Source: Verrucomicrobia bacterium S94
Lineage (GTDB): Bacteria; Verrucomicrobiota; Kiritimatiellia; Kiritimatiellales; Pontiellaceae
Length of the DNA stretch: 64,000 nucleotides
Assembly (NCBI GenBank): GCA_004299845.1
Contig: CP036201.1
Span: forward strand, 3,968,001-4,032,000
Direction of reading: 5' to 3'
Below, piece after piece: positions 44,391-53,201 of the stretch. Numbering within the stretch: position 1 is the stretch's first letter; every line of letters starts with the position of its first letter. Made by a program: the position numbers and the translations under genes. Under the pieces are notes generated by a model, which worked only from the letters and a program-made list of their open reading frames with translations, ran no database searches and was not told the origin of the DNA.

Positions 44391-45593
44391 TTAGGAAAAA
44401 TGTTGTTTGGCAAGGGTGTCGTAGAGGTGGATTGCGCGAAGGACGTAAGCTCGTTTTTCCACGAAGGGGCGGGGGAAAAAGGAGCGTTTGAAGCCGGCCA
44501 GTACGAGATCGCGGAACTGGCTGTCGGTTAAATCGAGGTGTCTGGAACAGAGCAGCAGTTCGTTGGTGACGCTGGTGTGCGATACAAGCCGGTTGTCGGT
44601 GCTGATACTGACCGATAGACCGTTGTCGATCATGGTTTGTATGGGGTGGCTTTGCAGCGATGAGATTTCGGGAAGGGTCTGGAGGTTGGACGTGGGGCAG
44701 ACCTCGATGGTGATCCGCTGGTTGGCGATGTATTCGCTGAGTTGGGCAATGTACCCTTTTTTGTCTTTGATGGATTTCAGTTTGATGGCTTCTTCGCTGA
44801 AAAGAAAGGTGCCGTGACCGATACGGTTGGCGTGGCATTCGGTGATGGCCTGGAAGATGGATTCCGGACCGTAGGCCTCGCCGGCGTGGACGGTTTTGCG
44901 GAGGAAGTTTTTGTGGGCGTAGTCGAAGGCTTCCTGATGGTGGGCAGCCGGATAGCCGGCCTCTTCGCCGGCGAGATCGAATCCGACGACCGGAAGACCT
45001 TCGTTGCGCAGTCGTACGGCTTCTTTGACCAGCCCGAGGGAGGCGCGGGCGAAGATGTAGCGCTGACCGGAATTTCCGGCGCGGGAAAAGAGACGGGCAT
45101 AGTAGGGCGACATATGGCGGTTAAAATGGCGCATGGCGCAGAGAATGATCCCGAATTCGAAGGGGATGTCGTTTTCGGCAATGGATGCGTTCAGGTGTTT
45201 TTTTGCATTTTCCAGTCCTTGTGAAACGGCGCGGACCACCGGTTCAATTTCCCGTGAACGGGCAATATGCAGCTGCGGGGCGAAGCGGACTTCGATGTAA
45301 CGCACCCCTTCTTCGTAGGCATCTTCGGCCAGCTCGAACGCGGCGCGTTCCAGATTTTCCAATGATTGAAGGACGGCAACGGTATAGGCGAAGCCGGCAA
45401 GGTATTCGCTGAGATTGGCGTATTTATTTTTAAAGATCAGTTCGTTGAGCCCGGTTTCTTCGTAGGAGGGAAGCTCGATGTTTTCCGCACTCGCCATTTC
45501 GATGAGCGAACGGAGCCGGAGAGAGCCGTCGAGATGAAGGTGCAGGTCGGTCTTTGGTATTTTACGAATGAATTGTTCGGAGAACTTTGACAT
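44391..45593 (-). CDS. add: Adenosine deaminase family protein
   Basis: A 400-residue metal-dependent deaminase. The zinc ligands are in the N-terminal TDLHLHLDGS, the HAGE motif (KTVHAGEAYG) and the STDN segment near the C-terminus; the catalytic His is in GHG. Adenosine to inosine is the default; aminofutalosine or adenine deaminase activity is possible in this family. The ATG at 45591-45593 has an AGGG site. Confidence 0.85.
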   Translation of the reverse strand: MSKFSEQFIRKIPKTDLHLHLDGSLRLRSLIEMASAENIELPSYEETGLNELIFKNKYANLSEYLAGFAYTVAVLQSLENLERAAFELAEDAYEEGVRYIEVRFAPQLHIARSREIEPVVRAVSQGLENAKKHLNASIAENDIPFEFGIILCAMRHFNRHMSPYYARLFSRAGNSGQRYIFARASLGLVKEAVRLRNEGLPVVGFDLAGEEAGYPAAHHQEAFDYAHKNFLRKTVHAGEAYGPESIFQAITECHANRIGHGTFLFSEEAIKLKSIKDKKGYIAQLSEYIANQRITIEVCPTSNLQTLPEISSLQSHPIQTMIDNGLSVSISTDNRLVSHTSVTNELLLCSRHLDLTDSQFRDLVLAGFKRSFFPRPFVEKRAYVLRAIHLYDTLAKQHFS

Positions 45594-45654
45594 GTTGAAC
45601 CCTGTTTTGCGCAGAGCTTAATCTCGAAACATATGGAATACACGAAAATTTACG

Positions 45655-46476
45655 ATGCTGATTTTTGAATCTCAGAGTCTGGATGTCTATCGGAATCTTG
45701 CGATGGAGGAATATCTGATGGATCGGGTTCAGGATTGCGGTCCGGTTCTCTATCTGTGGCGCAGTGAATGCGCGGTGGTGATGGGCAAAAACCAGAATCC
45801 CTGGAAAGAGTGCCGGCTTGATCTGATGGAAAAGGAAGGGGTTCCGCTGGCCCGGCGGATTTCGGGAGGAGGCACGGTTTATCATGATGCCGGAAATCTG
45901 AATTATTGCGTGATCACCGGGCGCGAGGAATATTGTGAGTCCGATGCCTATCAGCTGGTTTTTCAGGCACTGGAAACATTCGGTATCCGGGCGGAAAAGA
46001 CGGGGAAGAGTAATCTGAGTGTGAATGGGCGGAAATTTTCCGGCAATGCGTTTGCCTTTCGGAAAGGCCGGGTGATGCACCATGGCACACTGCTGCTGGA
46101 AACGGATCTGAAACGACTGGGGCGGTATCTGGGATCGATGCTGGACGGCATTGAGACGCATGCTATTTCCTCGGTGCCGGCGGAGGTCGCGAATCTGGGC
46201 GTGAGCCGTCATGATCTGGCGGAGGCGTTGAAGGCGGTGTTCCGGAAAAACTATGGTGATGGGCGGGAAATCCAGTGGCTGGAGACTGATTTTGATGAAA
46301 CGGTTTTAAATGAAATTGTAGCGAAACAGGTTTCCGATACCTGGAAGTTTGCTGCAACGCCGACGTTCACGCTTGAGCGGGACGGACAGTTGTATCGTAT
46401 CCGTAAAGGTGAAGTGCAGAACGGGATATATGAAGGGGAGGCATTCAAACGTGTTGCGAATTCGTTTGTCTGCTGA
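45655..46476 (+). CDS. lplA: Lipoate-protein ligase A family
   Basis: A 273-residue ligase with the signature RRISGGGTVYHDAGNLNY (about 63-80) and the catalytic Lys in KSNLSVNGRKFSGNA. It attaches lipoate to E2/GcvH domains, or octanoate if it is LipM-like. It is divergent from adenosine deaminase with a 61-base gap. The C-terminal accessory domain is short. Confidence 0.9.
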   Translation: MLIFESQSLDVYRNLAMEEYLMDRVQDCGPVLYLWRSECAVVMGKNQNPWKECRLDLMEKEGVPLARRISGGGTVYHDAGNLNYCVITGREEYCESDAYQLVFQALETFGIRAEKTGKSNLSVNGRKFSGNAFAFRKGRVMHHGTLLLETDLKRLGRYLGSMLDGIETHAISSVPAEVANLGVSRHDLAEALKAVFRKNYGDGREIQWLETDFDETVLNEIVAKQVSDTWKFAATPTFTLERDGQLYRIRKGEVQNGIYEGEAFKRVANSFVC

Positions 46477-46538
46477 ATTGACTCTGCAGGTTTTAAATTC
46501 TAGCTTATTCAATACAAATCTACCCTGGAGGATATATA

Positions 46539-46955
46539 ATGAAGTTGTTGGCGAAAGTGTTCTGTTCTGTGGCGCTGGTTTCCCTGATTGCCGGTTGTGC
46601 AAGTAATGACAGTGTGTATATCCCGAAAGTGCCTGGAGGTGTCAAGCAGGCTTGGATGGAGTATGAAAAACTTCCGGAAAATAAAGTGTTCATTCTCGCG
46701 GTGGATCCGGGCGGTGATTATGCATATGCATTTGAAGGGGGACAGCCGACGTTGAAGGCCGCGGCGAAGGTTGCCGTTGAAAAAATGGATGTTTCCCGCA
46801 AAGCCAATAATGTCATTTCCCGGCCTTATGTTTATGCTATGAACGATAAAGTGGTCTGGGCCGACACAATTCGTGCAGCGGGCAATGCTCCGGCTGAAAA
46901 AAGCGTAAATGAAGCTTCCGACGAACAGAGCAGCGCAGAAGCTGAAACCATGTAA
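46539..46955 (+). CDS. Small lipoprotein, unknown function
   Basis: A 138-residue lipoprotein precursor: signal peptide with lipobox LIAGC (near 20). The mature part has no known domain; a middle segment VKQAWMEYEKLPENKVFILAVD reads like an alpha/beta fold. The end is Ala/Glu/Ser-rich. GGAGG precedes the ATG, and the HPr gene begins 2 bases after the stop. Confidence 0.75.
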   Translation: MKLLAKVFCSVALVSLIAGCASNDSVYIPKVPGGVKQAWMEYEKLPENKVFILAVDPGGDYAYAFEGGQPTLKAAAKVAVEKMDVSRKANNVISRPYVYAMNDKVVWADTIRAAGNAPAEKSVNEASDEQSSAEAETM

Positions 46956-46957
46956 TA

Positions 46958-47230
46958 ATGTTTGAAGCGAAAGCCACTATTAAAAATGAGGCCGGCATCC
47001 ATTGTCGGCCTTCTGCTATTCTGGTCAAAGAAGGATCCGCCTATCCCGGCAGGATTCTTGTGACCGCTCCTTCCGGGAGCTGTGATCTCACTTCAGCGCT
47101 CGAATGCATTATGCTGGGCCTGGAAAAAGGAACGGAAATTACGATTCAGGTTTCCGGTCCCGACGAAGAGGCCTTTGCCCGGAAGCTGGTTGAGCTCTTT
47201 GAAACGCATTTTGATTTTCCGCCGCAGTAG
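46958..47230 (+). CDS. HPr-family phosphocarrier
   Basis: A 90-residue HPr fold with His15 in GIHCRPS and Arg17 conserved, so phosphotransfer is possible. Ser46 aligns with the regulatory HprK/P site. Cys replaces the usual Ala at 16. The start is 2 bases after the lipoprotein stop with no separate Shine-Dalgarno, implying translational coupling. No EI or EII gene is nearby, so it may be an Npr or Crh-like regulatory carrier. Confidence 0.85.
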   Translation: MFEAKATIKNEAGIHCRPSAILVKEGSAYPGRILVTAPSGSCDLTSALECIMLGLEKGTEITIQVSGPDEEAFARKLVELFETHFDFPPQ

Positions 47231-47351
47231 AAGAATCTGCGGTGCAGGGGGTAGAAGAAATACAGTTCCCGTCCATACTTTTTCCCGGGTTTCCCCGCGC
47301 CTCTCTCCTCTATTCCCGGTTTTATTCGCCGTATTAATCCCTCTGCCGGGG

Positions 47352-47379
47352 TTGACCCCGAATCTGTTACTGGTATAGT
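47352..47379 (+). promoter_or_regulatory. Strong promoter for aldolase gene
   Basis: TTGACC (47352-47357), 16 bases, TATAGT (47374-47379), 71 bases before the ATG. The best sigma70-like match I see in the window. Confidence 0.7.
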
Positions 47380-47450
47380 TCCCGCGAATTTTTGCCAAAT
47401 CATTGGCTTTAAAAGAATAATCGTACCTATAAAACCAGGAAGGAAATATC

Positions 47451-48533
47451 ATGTCAGCTAAGGTTCTTGATGCTGTAAAACCGGGTGTTCTCTTTGGAGA
47501 CGACGTCGCTAAAGTTTTCGAAATTGCAAAGGCAAATAAATTTGCACTTCCGGCTGTAAACGTTGTGGGTTCCGACTCCATCAACGCTGTACTGGAAGCT
47601 GCTGCTGCAGTGAACTCTCCGGTCATCATTCAGTTTTCCAACGGCGGTGCTGCTTTCACAGCCGGTAAAGGACTGAAACTCGAAGGTCAGGACGCTCAGA
47701 TTCTCGGCGCCATCTCCGGTGCGAATCACGTTCATGCCATGGCCGAAGCCTACGGCGTTCCGGTCATTCTGCACACGGACCATGCCGCAAAGAAACTGCT
47801 GCCCTGGATCGACGGTCTGCTGGAAGCCGGTGAAAAGAAATTTGCAGAAGAAGGTCGTCCGCTCTTCTCTTCCCACATGCTCGACCTTTCCGAAGAATCG
47901 CTTGAGGAAAACATTGAAATCTCCGCTAAATATCTCGAACGCATGTCTAAAATCGGCATGACGCTGGAAATCGAACTCGGTTGTACCGGTGGCGAAGAAG
48001 ATGGTGTTGACAACTCCGATATGGATGAGTCCAAGCTCTACACGCAGCCGGAAGATGTGGCCTATGCCTACGAAAAACTGTCTGCTATCAGCCCGAACTT
48101 CACGGTTGCAGCGTCCTTCGGTAATGTGCACGGCGTTTACAAACCGGGTAACGTTAAACTGACTCCGACCATTCTGCGCGATTCCCAGGCATATGTTGCT
48201 GAGAAATTCGGCACCGATTCCGCGCAGCCGCTGAACTTTGTATTCCACGGCGGTTCCGGTTCCTCTCCGGCGGAAATCGAAGAGTCCATCAGCTACGGCG
48301 TTATTAAAATGAACATCGACACCGATACGCAGTGGGCCACCTGGGAAGGTGTACTGAACTTCTATAAGGAAAACGAAGCCTATCTGCAGGGTCAGCTCGG
48401 TAACCCGGAAGGGGCCGACAAGCCGAACAAGAAATTCTACGACCCGCGTGTCTGGCTGCGTAAAGGCCAGGAAGGTATGGTTGAACGTGTGAAAAAGGCG
48501 TTCGCCGATCTAAACGCGATTGGCGTAAACTAA
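47451..48533 (+). CDS. fba: Class II fructose-bisphosphate aldolase
   Basis: A 360-residue zinc aldolase of glycolysis/gluconeogenesis, class IIA. Metal-binding His are in VILHTDHAAKK and ASFGNVHGVYKPG, the substrate loop in FHGGSGSS, and the Glu-rich ELGCTGGEEDGVDNSD is typical. The codon use is as biased as rpsA, indicating high expression. AAGGAAGG lies before the ATG. Confidence 0.96.
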   Translation: MSAKVLDAVKPGVLFGDDVAKVFEIAKANKFALPAVNVVGSDSINAVLEAAAAVNSPVIIQFSNGGAAFTAGKGLKLEGQDAQILGAISGANHVHAMAEAYGVPVILHTDHAAKKLLPWIDGLLEAGEKKFAEEGRPLFSSHMLDLSEESLEENIEISAKYLERMSKIGMTLEIELGCTGGEEDGVDNSDMDESKLYTQPEDVAYAYEKLSAISPNFTVAASFGNVHGVYKPGNVKLTPTILRDSQAYVAEKFGTDSAQPLNFVFHGGSGSSPAEIEESISYGVIKMNIDTDTQWATWEGVLNFYKENEAYLQGQLGNPEGADKPNKKFYDPRVWLRKGQEGMVERVKKAFADLNAIGVN

Positions 48534-48555
48534 GTTTTCGAAGCACTGAAAACTG

Positions 48556-48585
48556 AAAAAGCCGTCCATTCCGGGCGGCTTTTTT
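48556..48585 (+). terminator. Terminator after fba
   Basis: AAAAAGCCG-CC pairs with GG-GGCTTTTT around ATTCCG, followed by T-run. Confidence 0.85.
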
Positions 48586-48626
48586 GATGTATGGACTATT
48601 TCGCGCCGACATTTGCGTGGTGATTT

Positions 48627-48777
48627 ATACCATTTACTACAACATTCCGGTCTTAACGACAGCGTTATTCCGCGCAGAGACGCAGGGAGCGCGGAGCCGT
48701 TTATAACTGAACTTTTCTGCGTCCTCAGGGCCTCTGCGGGGATCAAATTTATACCGGATCGTTTTAACGTTTGGTAT
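48627..48777 (+). repeat. MITE-like dispersed repeat, copy 3
   Basis: A 151-bp element starting ATACCATTTACTAC and ending ACGTTTGGTAT. The end abuts the stop codon of the TPR gene (48777-48779). It shares most of its length with copy 2 and carries about 14 extra bases in the middle. Confidence 0.8.
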
Positions 48778-50372
48778 TACAACTGGAAACCGGGAACGTA
48801 TCGTTCGAACGGATCCAGGCCGCGTCGCATCAGTTCCCGATAGGGATAGGTGCTGGTCCAGCTTTTTTCCTGATACGGAGCAATGCCTCGATAGTACAGT
48901 TTAACCGCCTTCTCCTCTTCGCCAATCAGTTCCATGTATTTTCCTGCCAGAAAGCAGTGGATGGCTTCATAGAGACTGCTTTGGGTTTCGAGCGCAACAA
49001 AGTCCGCATAAAGCTGATCGGTATCCCCGCCGTTTTCATCAAACTGCTGCATGCGCAGGGCGAGATCCAGCATCTGATCTCCGGTAGCACTCCGTTTCTG
49101 TGCGGAGGAATATTTTTTAATCACCGTCGTCAGTGTTTTTTTATAGGAGTCCAGATCCCCCTTATCCCGCTGAACCAGGGCGAGCAGCATGCCGTATTGA
49201 ATGTTCGCCGGCCAGCGGTAGGCTTTCTGATAACAAGCAATGGCCTGATCGTAATCTTTATCGGCCCAATGGTAATAGGCGCTGGCAATCGTGTCGGCCC
49301 TCTTTTTATGTTCCGTCTGTTCCAGTTCGGCCATTGCCTGTTCAGCAATGGGCTGAAACCACGCGGCGTTTGTCGAGATGTTGTACTTCAGACATTTTGT
49401 GTAATGCTGGAGCGGGGTCGTTGTATTTTTGTAACGCGCATATTCCCGGTTCAGGAGTTCTTCGCAGTGTACGTGGTTACCTGCGGCGTAGGCACATTCT
49501 GCAGCGACGGCCAACGCCCACTGCGCTCCGCTGCGGCTTGCGGCTTCGGCATAGGGGACAGCCTGTTCTGTTTTACCGGTTTTCATCAGCTGTTTGACGA
49601 TTTTGCAACGGATTGCGGTGTGCTTCAATCCGTAATCGGGAAAGGTCAGTGTGTGCTCCATGATTTCCAGCCATCGGTCGGTTTGGCCGGTTTTCAGCAG
49701 GCATTGGGCGAGCTGCTCATGGACAGTAATATCATCCAGTTTCAGCAGGGCCTTTTCGTAGTATGGAACAGCCGCTTCCACCTGACCGGCTTGGCGATAT
49801 TGTTCGGCAATGGCCTGATTGATTTCCGGACGGTCGTCTGCTGAATACTCCGGAATCTTTTTTTCCCAGTCGCTACTGTTTTCCAGCCATGCGCGTCCTC
49901 CGTAAGGCGAATAAGGACTGATCTGGAGCAGGCGTTCGGCGATTTCAGCTTTATGCATGCGGTTATCTGTCAGTGCCAGTCTGCGCTGTAAATCGGCGTG
50001 GGTTTCGTCGAGCTGCCGGAGGTAGTTCTTTTTAATTTCGGCTCCTGTGGATGGACCGTATTGTGCTTTGGTGTCGATAAAGTGGGTAAAGAAGAGGTGA
50101 GCTCCTGCAGGCAGATCAGAAATTGGAGTTTGGTTGAGTAGCCGGGCATATTCCTCATTGGCCTCCTGGCTTTTTGCAACATTGGCTTCGAGCAGGGGCA
50201 GATAAAGATGACCGGTCAGAGCGGGGAGTGCCTCCCGGGTAAAGCTGTCGATCGATACCGACCACATGTCGTCCATGAAATGCTGACGCCAGACCACAGC
50301 GGTAAACATATAATCAAGAATGTGATTACCGAGTGCCGCCAGAGAAGGTTCTCCGGTATCGTTTCCGCTCAA
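48777..50372 (-). CDS. TPR-repeat protein, 5' end unclear (possibly joined to 50495-51586)
   Basis: A 531-residue protein rich in helical TPR-like repeats, for example YYEKALLKLDDITVHEQLAQCLLKTGQ and YHWADKDYDQAIACYQKA. The only standard start is a TTG at 50372, yet sensible sequence continues upstream in frame, including AIPLLQQELNRL, which resembles AIPLLQREIARQ near the start of the neighbouring gene. The frame reaches back to a stop near 50524 without ATG or GTG. One extra A in the run at 50503-50505 (minus strand) would join the two into a single protein of about 930 residues. Function unknown. Confidence 0.6.
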   Translation of the reverse strand: MSGNDTGEPSLAALGNHILDYMFTAVVWRQHFMDDMWSVSIDSFTREALPALTGHLYLPLLEANVAKSQEANEEYARLLNQTPISDLPAGAHLFFTHFIDTKAQYGPSTGAEIKKNYLRQLDETHADLQRRLALTDNRMHKAEIAERLLQISPYSPYGGRAWLENSSDWEKKIPEYSADDRPEINQAIAEQYRQAGQVEAAVPYYEKALLKLDDITVHEQLAQCLLKTGQTDRWLEIMEHTLTFPDYGLKHTAIRCKIVKQLMKTGKTEQAVPYAEAASRSGAQWALAVAAECAYAAGNHVHCEELLNREYARYKNTTTPLQHYTKCLKYNISTNAAWFQPIAEQAMAELEQTEHKKRADTIASAYYHWADKDYDQAIACYQKAYRWPANIQYGMLLALVQRDKGDLDSYKKTLTTVIKKYSSAQKRSATGDQMLDLALRMQQFDENGGDTDQLYADFVALETQSSLYEAIHCFLAGKYMELIGEEEKAVKLYYRGIAPYQEKSWTSTYPYRELMRRGLDPFERYVPGFQL

Positions 50373-50494
50373 GGTCAGTCTATTCAGTTCCTGCTGTAAT
50401 AGCGGGATCGCGGTCAGTTCCTTTCCCGTTTCGGAGGGTTGAGAAACTGAAAAAAAGGTGGATAACAGAGCGCTTTTCTGAGGTATGAAATCAC

Positions 50495-51586
50495 TCAGTA
50501 TGTTTGAAGCCGAAGGGGAAGAAGATCATGATTCAGCAGATCATTGCGGAGCATAAGCTTCATCTGCTCCAACCCTTCCATCGTGGTTTTATGCATGGCC
50601 CGAACCCCGCCGGCTTCATTAAGCAGTGCCAACACGCGGAGGTTTTCATCCGGTTTCGTGTTCAGGCGGTCATACGTTTCGAAAATTCGGGAGTCAAAAG
50701 GAGTGTATTCCAGCGTCATCATGGCCATTAACCCAGCCGTAACACATTGAGGGTGCTCACTGTTTGCTGTTTCAATCAGTGCGTCGGTATCGAATTTCAA
50801 CAGACATTCCAATGGTTGCATCCATGAAGGCGGTTCTTTTCGCTGTAGCGCTTTGCCAGCTTCCAGATCGTTGAGCGCCAGCTGATGCAAACCGCATAGT
50901 CCCAGTGCATAAGCGCGGAGATACAGTGCATCGGCCGAATCCGGATGTTCGCGCAGAAAACGCTGAGCATATACGAGAGAACGGGCCTGATATACCTTAC
51001 TGGAAGCGCTCCAGGTGTGGGCGCATCGTTGGCCGAGATGGGCATAGCCGCGTATCAGCAGGGCATAGGAATCAGCGGATGGATTCTGCAGGTGTTCGGC
51101 ATGTGCGGTGCGCAACAGATCAATCAGGTCTGTCAGCCGGGGAGAGTCCGCTGCGGCTTGTCCGGGCAGCTTTTCCGGATATCCTGAAGATTTCCGAGGC
51201 GTTGCCAGGTTTGCGGCTTCTGTGCATGCCTGCTCCAGCAGAAGCAGATAATTTCCGGTTTCCAGTACGGCATTCCAGGTTTCCCTGCCTTTCGGACCGC
51301 CGGTCAGGTTGACTGAAAGACTATGCTCTGAGGGTTGACCGAATTCAAACCGCACGGTGAGGTCGGCGGGAGACTCGGCCGGTGCGCCTAAGGCCCGGTC
51401 CCGGCAGAGATACCCCAGATCGTCCCGGAAAACCTGAGCAACGGCCTGTCTTGCGATTTCGCGCTGGAGCAGCGGAATTGCAGGACCGTCCGTCTGCTGG
51501 TCAAGCAAGAGAACGGGTTGTGGCAGAGCCGCACAGCAGATGTTCAGGGAAATAATAATGGATGCAGTGGTCAGTATGCGTGTCAT
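50495..51586 (-). CDS. Exported TPR-like protein, unknown function
   Basis: A 363-residue protein with a signal peptide (about 1-20) and helical repeats such as YAQRFLREHPDSADALYLRAYALG. The AGGAGG site is 6 bases before the ATG at 51584-51586; the frame further upstream is not supported. It likely belongs with 48777-50372, either as one frameshifted gene or as an operon of paralogues. It is divergent from the thioredoxin gene. Confidence 0.65.
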   Translation of the reverse strand: MTRILTTASIIISLNICCAALPQPVLLLDQQTDGPAIPLLQREIARQAVAQVFRDDLGYLCRDRALGAPAESPADLTVRFEFGQPSEHSLSVNLTGGPKGRETWNAVLETGNYLLLLEQACTEAANLATPRKSSGYPEKLPGQAAADSPRLTDLIDLLRTAHAEHLQNPSADSYALLIRGYAHLGQRCAHTWSASSKVYQARSLVYAQRFLREHPDSADALYLRAYALGLCGLHQLALNDLEAGKALQRKEPPSWMQPLECLLKFDTDALIETANSEHPQCVTAGLMAMMTLEYTPFDSRIFETYDRLNTKPDENLRVLALLNEAGGVRAMHKTTMEGLEQMKLMLRNDLLNHDLLPLRLQTY

Positions 51587-51881
51587 GGCAGTCCTCCTGT
51601 TTTTATAACTTCGCAAGGGATAGATTTTATTAATGAGAGAATATCGATGCATAATAAAGATAAAAAAACAGGACCATCTACCGGTTGAGTGAGAAAGGGA
51701 TGCGCTTCCGGTTTCCGGAAAGCGGGGTATACGGGGTGGATTTCGTATGAAAAACGGAGTCCGTGTGTATTCAGGCAACTTTTTTATGTGGCAAATGAAC
51801 GGTTGCGCAATTAGTCTGTCTCACAGTACGTATGCATTATTTCATGTATGGATAGGAATCTTAAATCCCCCGGAGGGCAGT

Positions 51882-52325
51882 ATGAAGAAATGGTTGATGT
51901 TGGTGACGGCTGTCACCTTGAGTTCTGGCGTATTTGCAGCGGAAGGCTGGCTGACTGACTTTGAAAAAGCTAAAGCGCAGGCTAAAGAAGAAAATAAGCA
52001 TATCCTGATTGATTTCAGTGGTTCCGATTGGTGCGGCTGGTGCATTAAGCTGGATAAGGAAGTGTTCCAGAAGGATGAATTTAAAGCCTATGCCAAAGAC
52101 AATCTGGTGCTCATGATGGCCGACTTTCCGAGCGATAAGTCAAAAATCAGCGCGGAAACCATGAAGCAGAATGAAAAGCTGGCAAAAGAGTTCGGTGTGC
52201 GTGGATTTCCCACGGTATTCGTTCTGGCTCCTGACGGAAGTACGGTTGGAAAAACCGGCTATCAGGCCGGGGGGGCGGAAGCATATGTGGAGCATCTGAA
52301 AAGCATTATTGCTGAAAAGAAATAG
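51882..52325 (+). CDS. Exported thioredoxin-fold protein
   Basis: A 147-residue protein with signal peptide (1-20) and a thioredoxin fold whose active site is WCGWC. The LIDFSGSDWCGWCIKLD and GFPTVFVLAPDG segments resemble DUF255/thioredoxin-7 proteins. Probably a periplasmic thiol oxidoreductase. The frame extends upstream, but CGGAGGG marks the ATG at 51882. Confidence 0.85.
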   Translation: MKKWLMLVTAVTLSSGVFAAEGWLTDFEKAKAQAKEENKHILIDFSGSDWCGWCIKLDKEVFQKDEFKAYAKDNLVLMMADFPSDKSKISAETMKQNEKLAKEFGVRGFPTVFVLAPDGSTVGKTGYQAGGAEAYVEHLKSIIAEKK

Positions 52326-52353
52326 AAGAAGCACGAATCCGTGCCGAAGAAAT

Positions 52354-52383
52354 GGGCTGTCCTGACCGGGGCGGCCTTTTTTA
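52354..52383. terminator. Terminator after thioredoxin gene
   Basis: GGCTGTCC pairs with GGGCGGCC (two G-T pairs) and is followed by six T; it overlaps the end of the convergent IclR gene. Confidence 0.65.
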
Positions 52384-53139
52384 TTTCCCGAACCCCATAT
52401 TGGCTGAAACTTCTGCCGCTGCGGATTTGATTTTCTGCGACATGCTTCGGATTCGGGCTTTGGTAAAGGTGCTGGTGGAGGCGGTGATACCTACAGCGGC
52501 AATGGTTTTGCCGAAGGCGTTGTTTACCGGTGCGGCGATGCAGCGCACGCCGGGAACATATTCCTGCTCGTCCAATGCATAGCCTTTGGAGCGGGTTTCT
52601 TCAATGGCGGCCATCACGGCGGCGGTCGTTGTGCAGGTTTGTTCGGTATGTTTCGTCAGTTCCAGCGTCCGGATGAATTTGGTCGGTTCCGGAATCTGGA
52701 ATGCGAGGAAAACTTTTCCGGTGGCCGAGCAGTGCAGTTCAACCAGTGTGCCGGGGCGTGCGGCGATTCGGACGGGATGCGGGCTGTCGACCACTTCCAC
52801 GAGCATGGAGCGGTCGCCGTTCAGCACGGCCAGGTGGCATGATTCGCCGGTATCCTGCGCCAGTTTACGAAGAACAGGGCGGGCAAAGCCTTTGATATCG
52901 AGATTATCCAGTGCCTTTACACCAATCTGGACCAGAGTGGGGCCAAGGGTCAGGCGGCCTTCATCGGTTTCATCAAGGAAACCGGAGTCCATCAGCGTTC
53001 GACTGATGCGCAGTGCCGTGGTGCGCGGGATGTCCAGGGATTGGACGATGTCTTTCAGCATAAGGCCGCCGGGGGTGTCGGCAATCAGTTGCATGACGTG
53101 GCAGGCTTTTCCGAGATTGGGGATATGATATTTATTCAT
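52381..53139 (-). CDS. IclR-family transcriptional regulator
   Basis: A 252-residue regulator: winged helix at 1-70 (LKDIVQSLDIPRTTALRISRTL) and an IclR effector domain (about 80-250) with LHCSATGKVFLAF. IclR proteins commonly control catabolism of sugars and aromatics. It lies before the AraC gene on the same strand and next to the glycan locus, so it may regulate that locus. Palindromes are found at its start (see separate entry). Confidence 0.88.
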   Translation of the reverse strand: MNKYHIPNLGKACHVMQLIADTPGGLMLKDIVQSLDIPRTTALRISRTLMDSGFLDETDEGRLTLGPTLVQIGVKALDNLDIKGFARPVLRKLAQDTGESCHLAVLNGDRSMLVEVVDSPHPVRIAARPGTLVELHCSATGKVFLAFQIPEPTKFIRTLELTKHTEQTCTTTAAVMAAIEETRSKGYALDEQEYVPGVRCIAAPVNNAFGKTIAAVGITASTSTFTKARIRSMSQKIKSAAAEVSANMGFGK

Positions 53140-53162
53140 GAACTTATTTGTTCATATATGAA
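53135..53162. promoter_or_regulatory. Tandem TTCAT palindromes at the iclR start
   Basis: TTCATGAA (53135-53142) and TTCATATATGAA (53151-53162) are both perfect palindromes 8 bases apart, one over the start codon. They look like an autoregulatory operator. Confidence 0.5.
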
Positions 53163-53201
53163 TCGAAGGGTCAATTTTAAATCCTTTTTTACCCGGCGCG
53201 G

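Noticed and set aside
47231-47450. Riboswitch-like leader ahead of the aldolase gene
   Set aside because: Only an ordinary promoter is visible; no known aptamer core was recognised.
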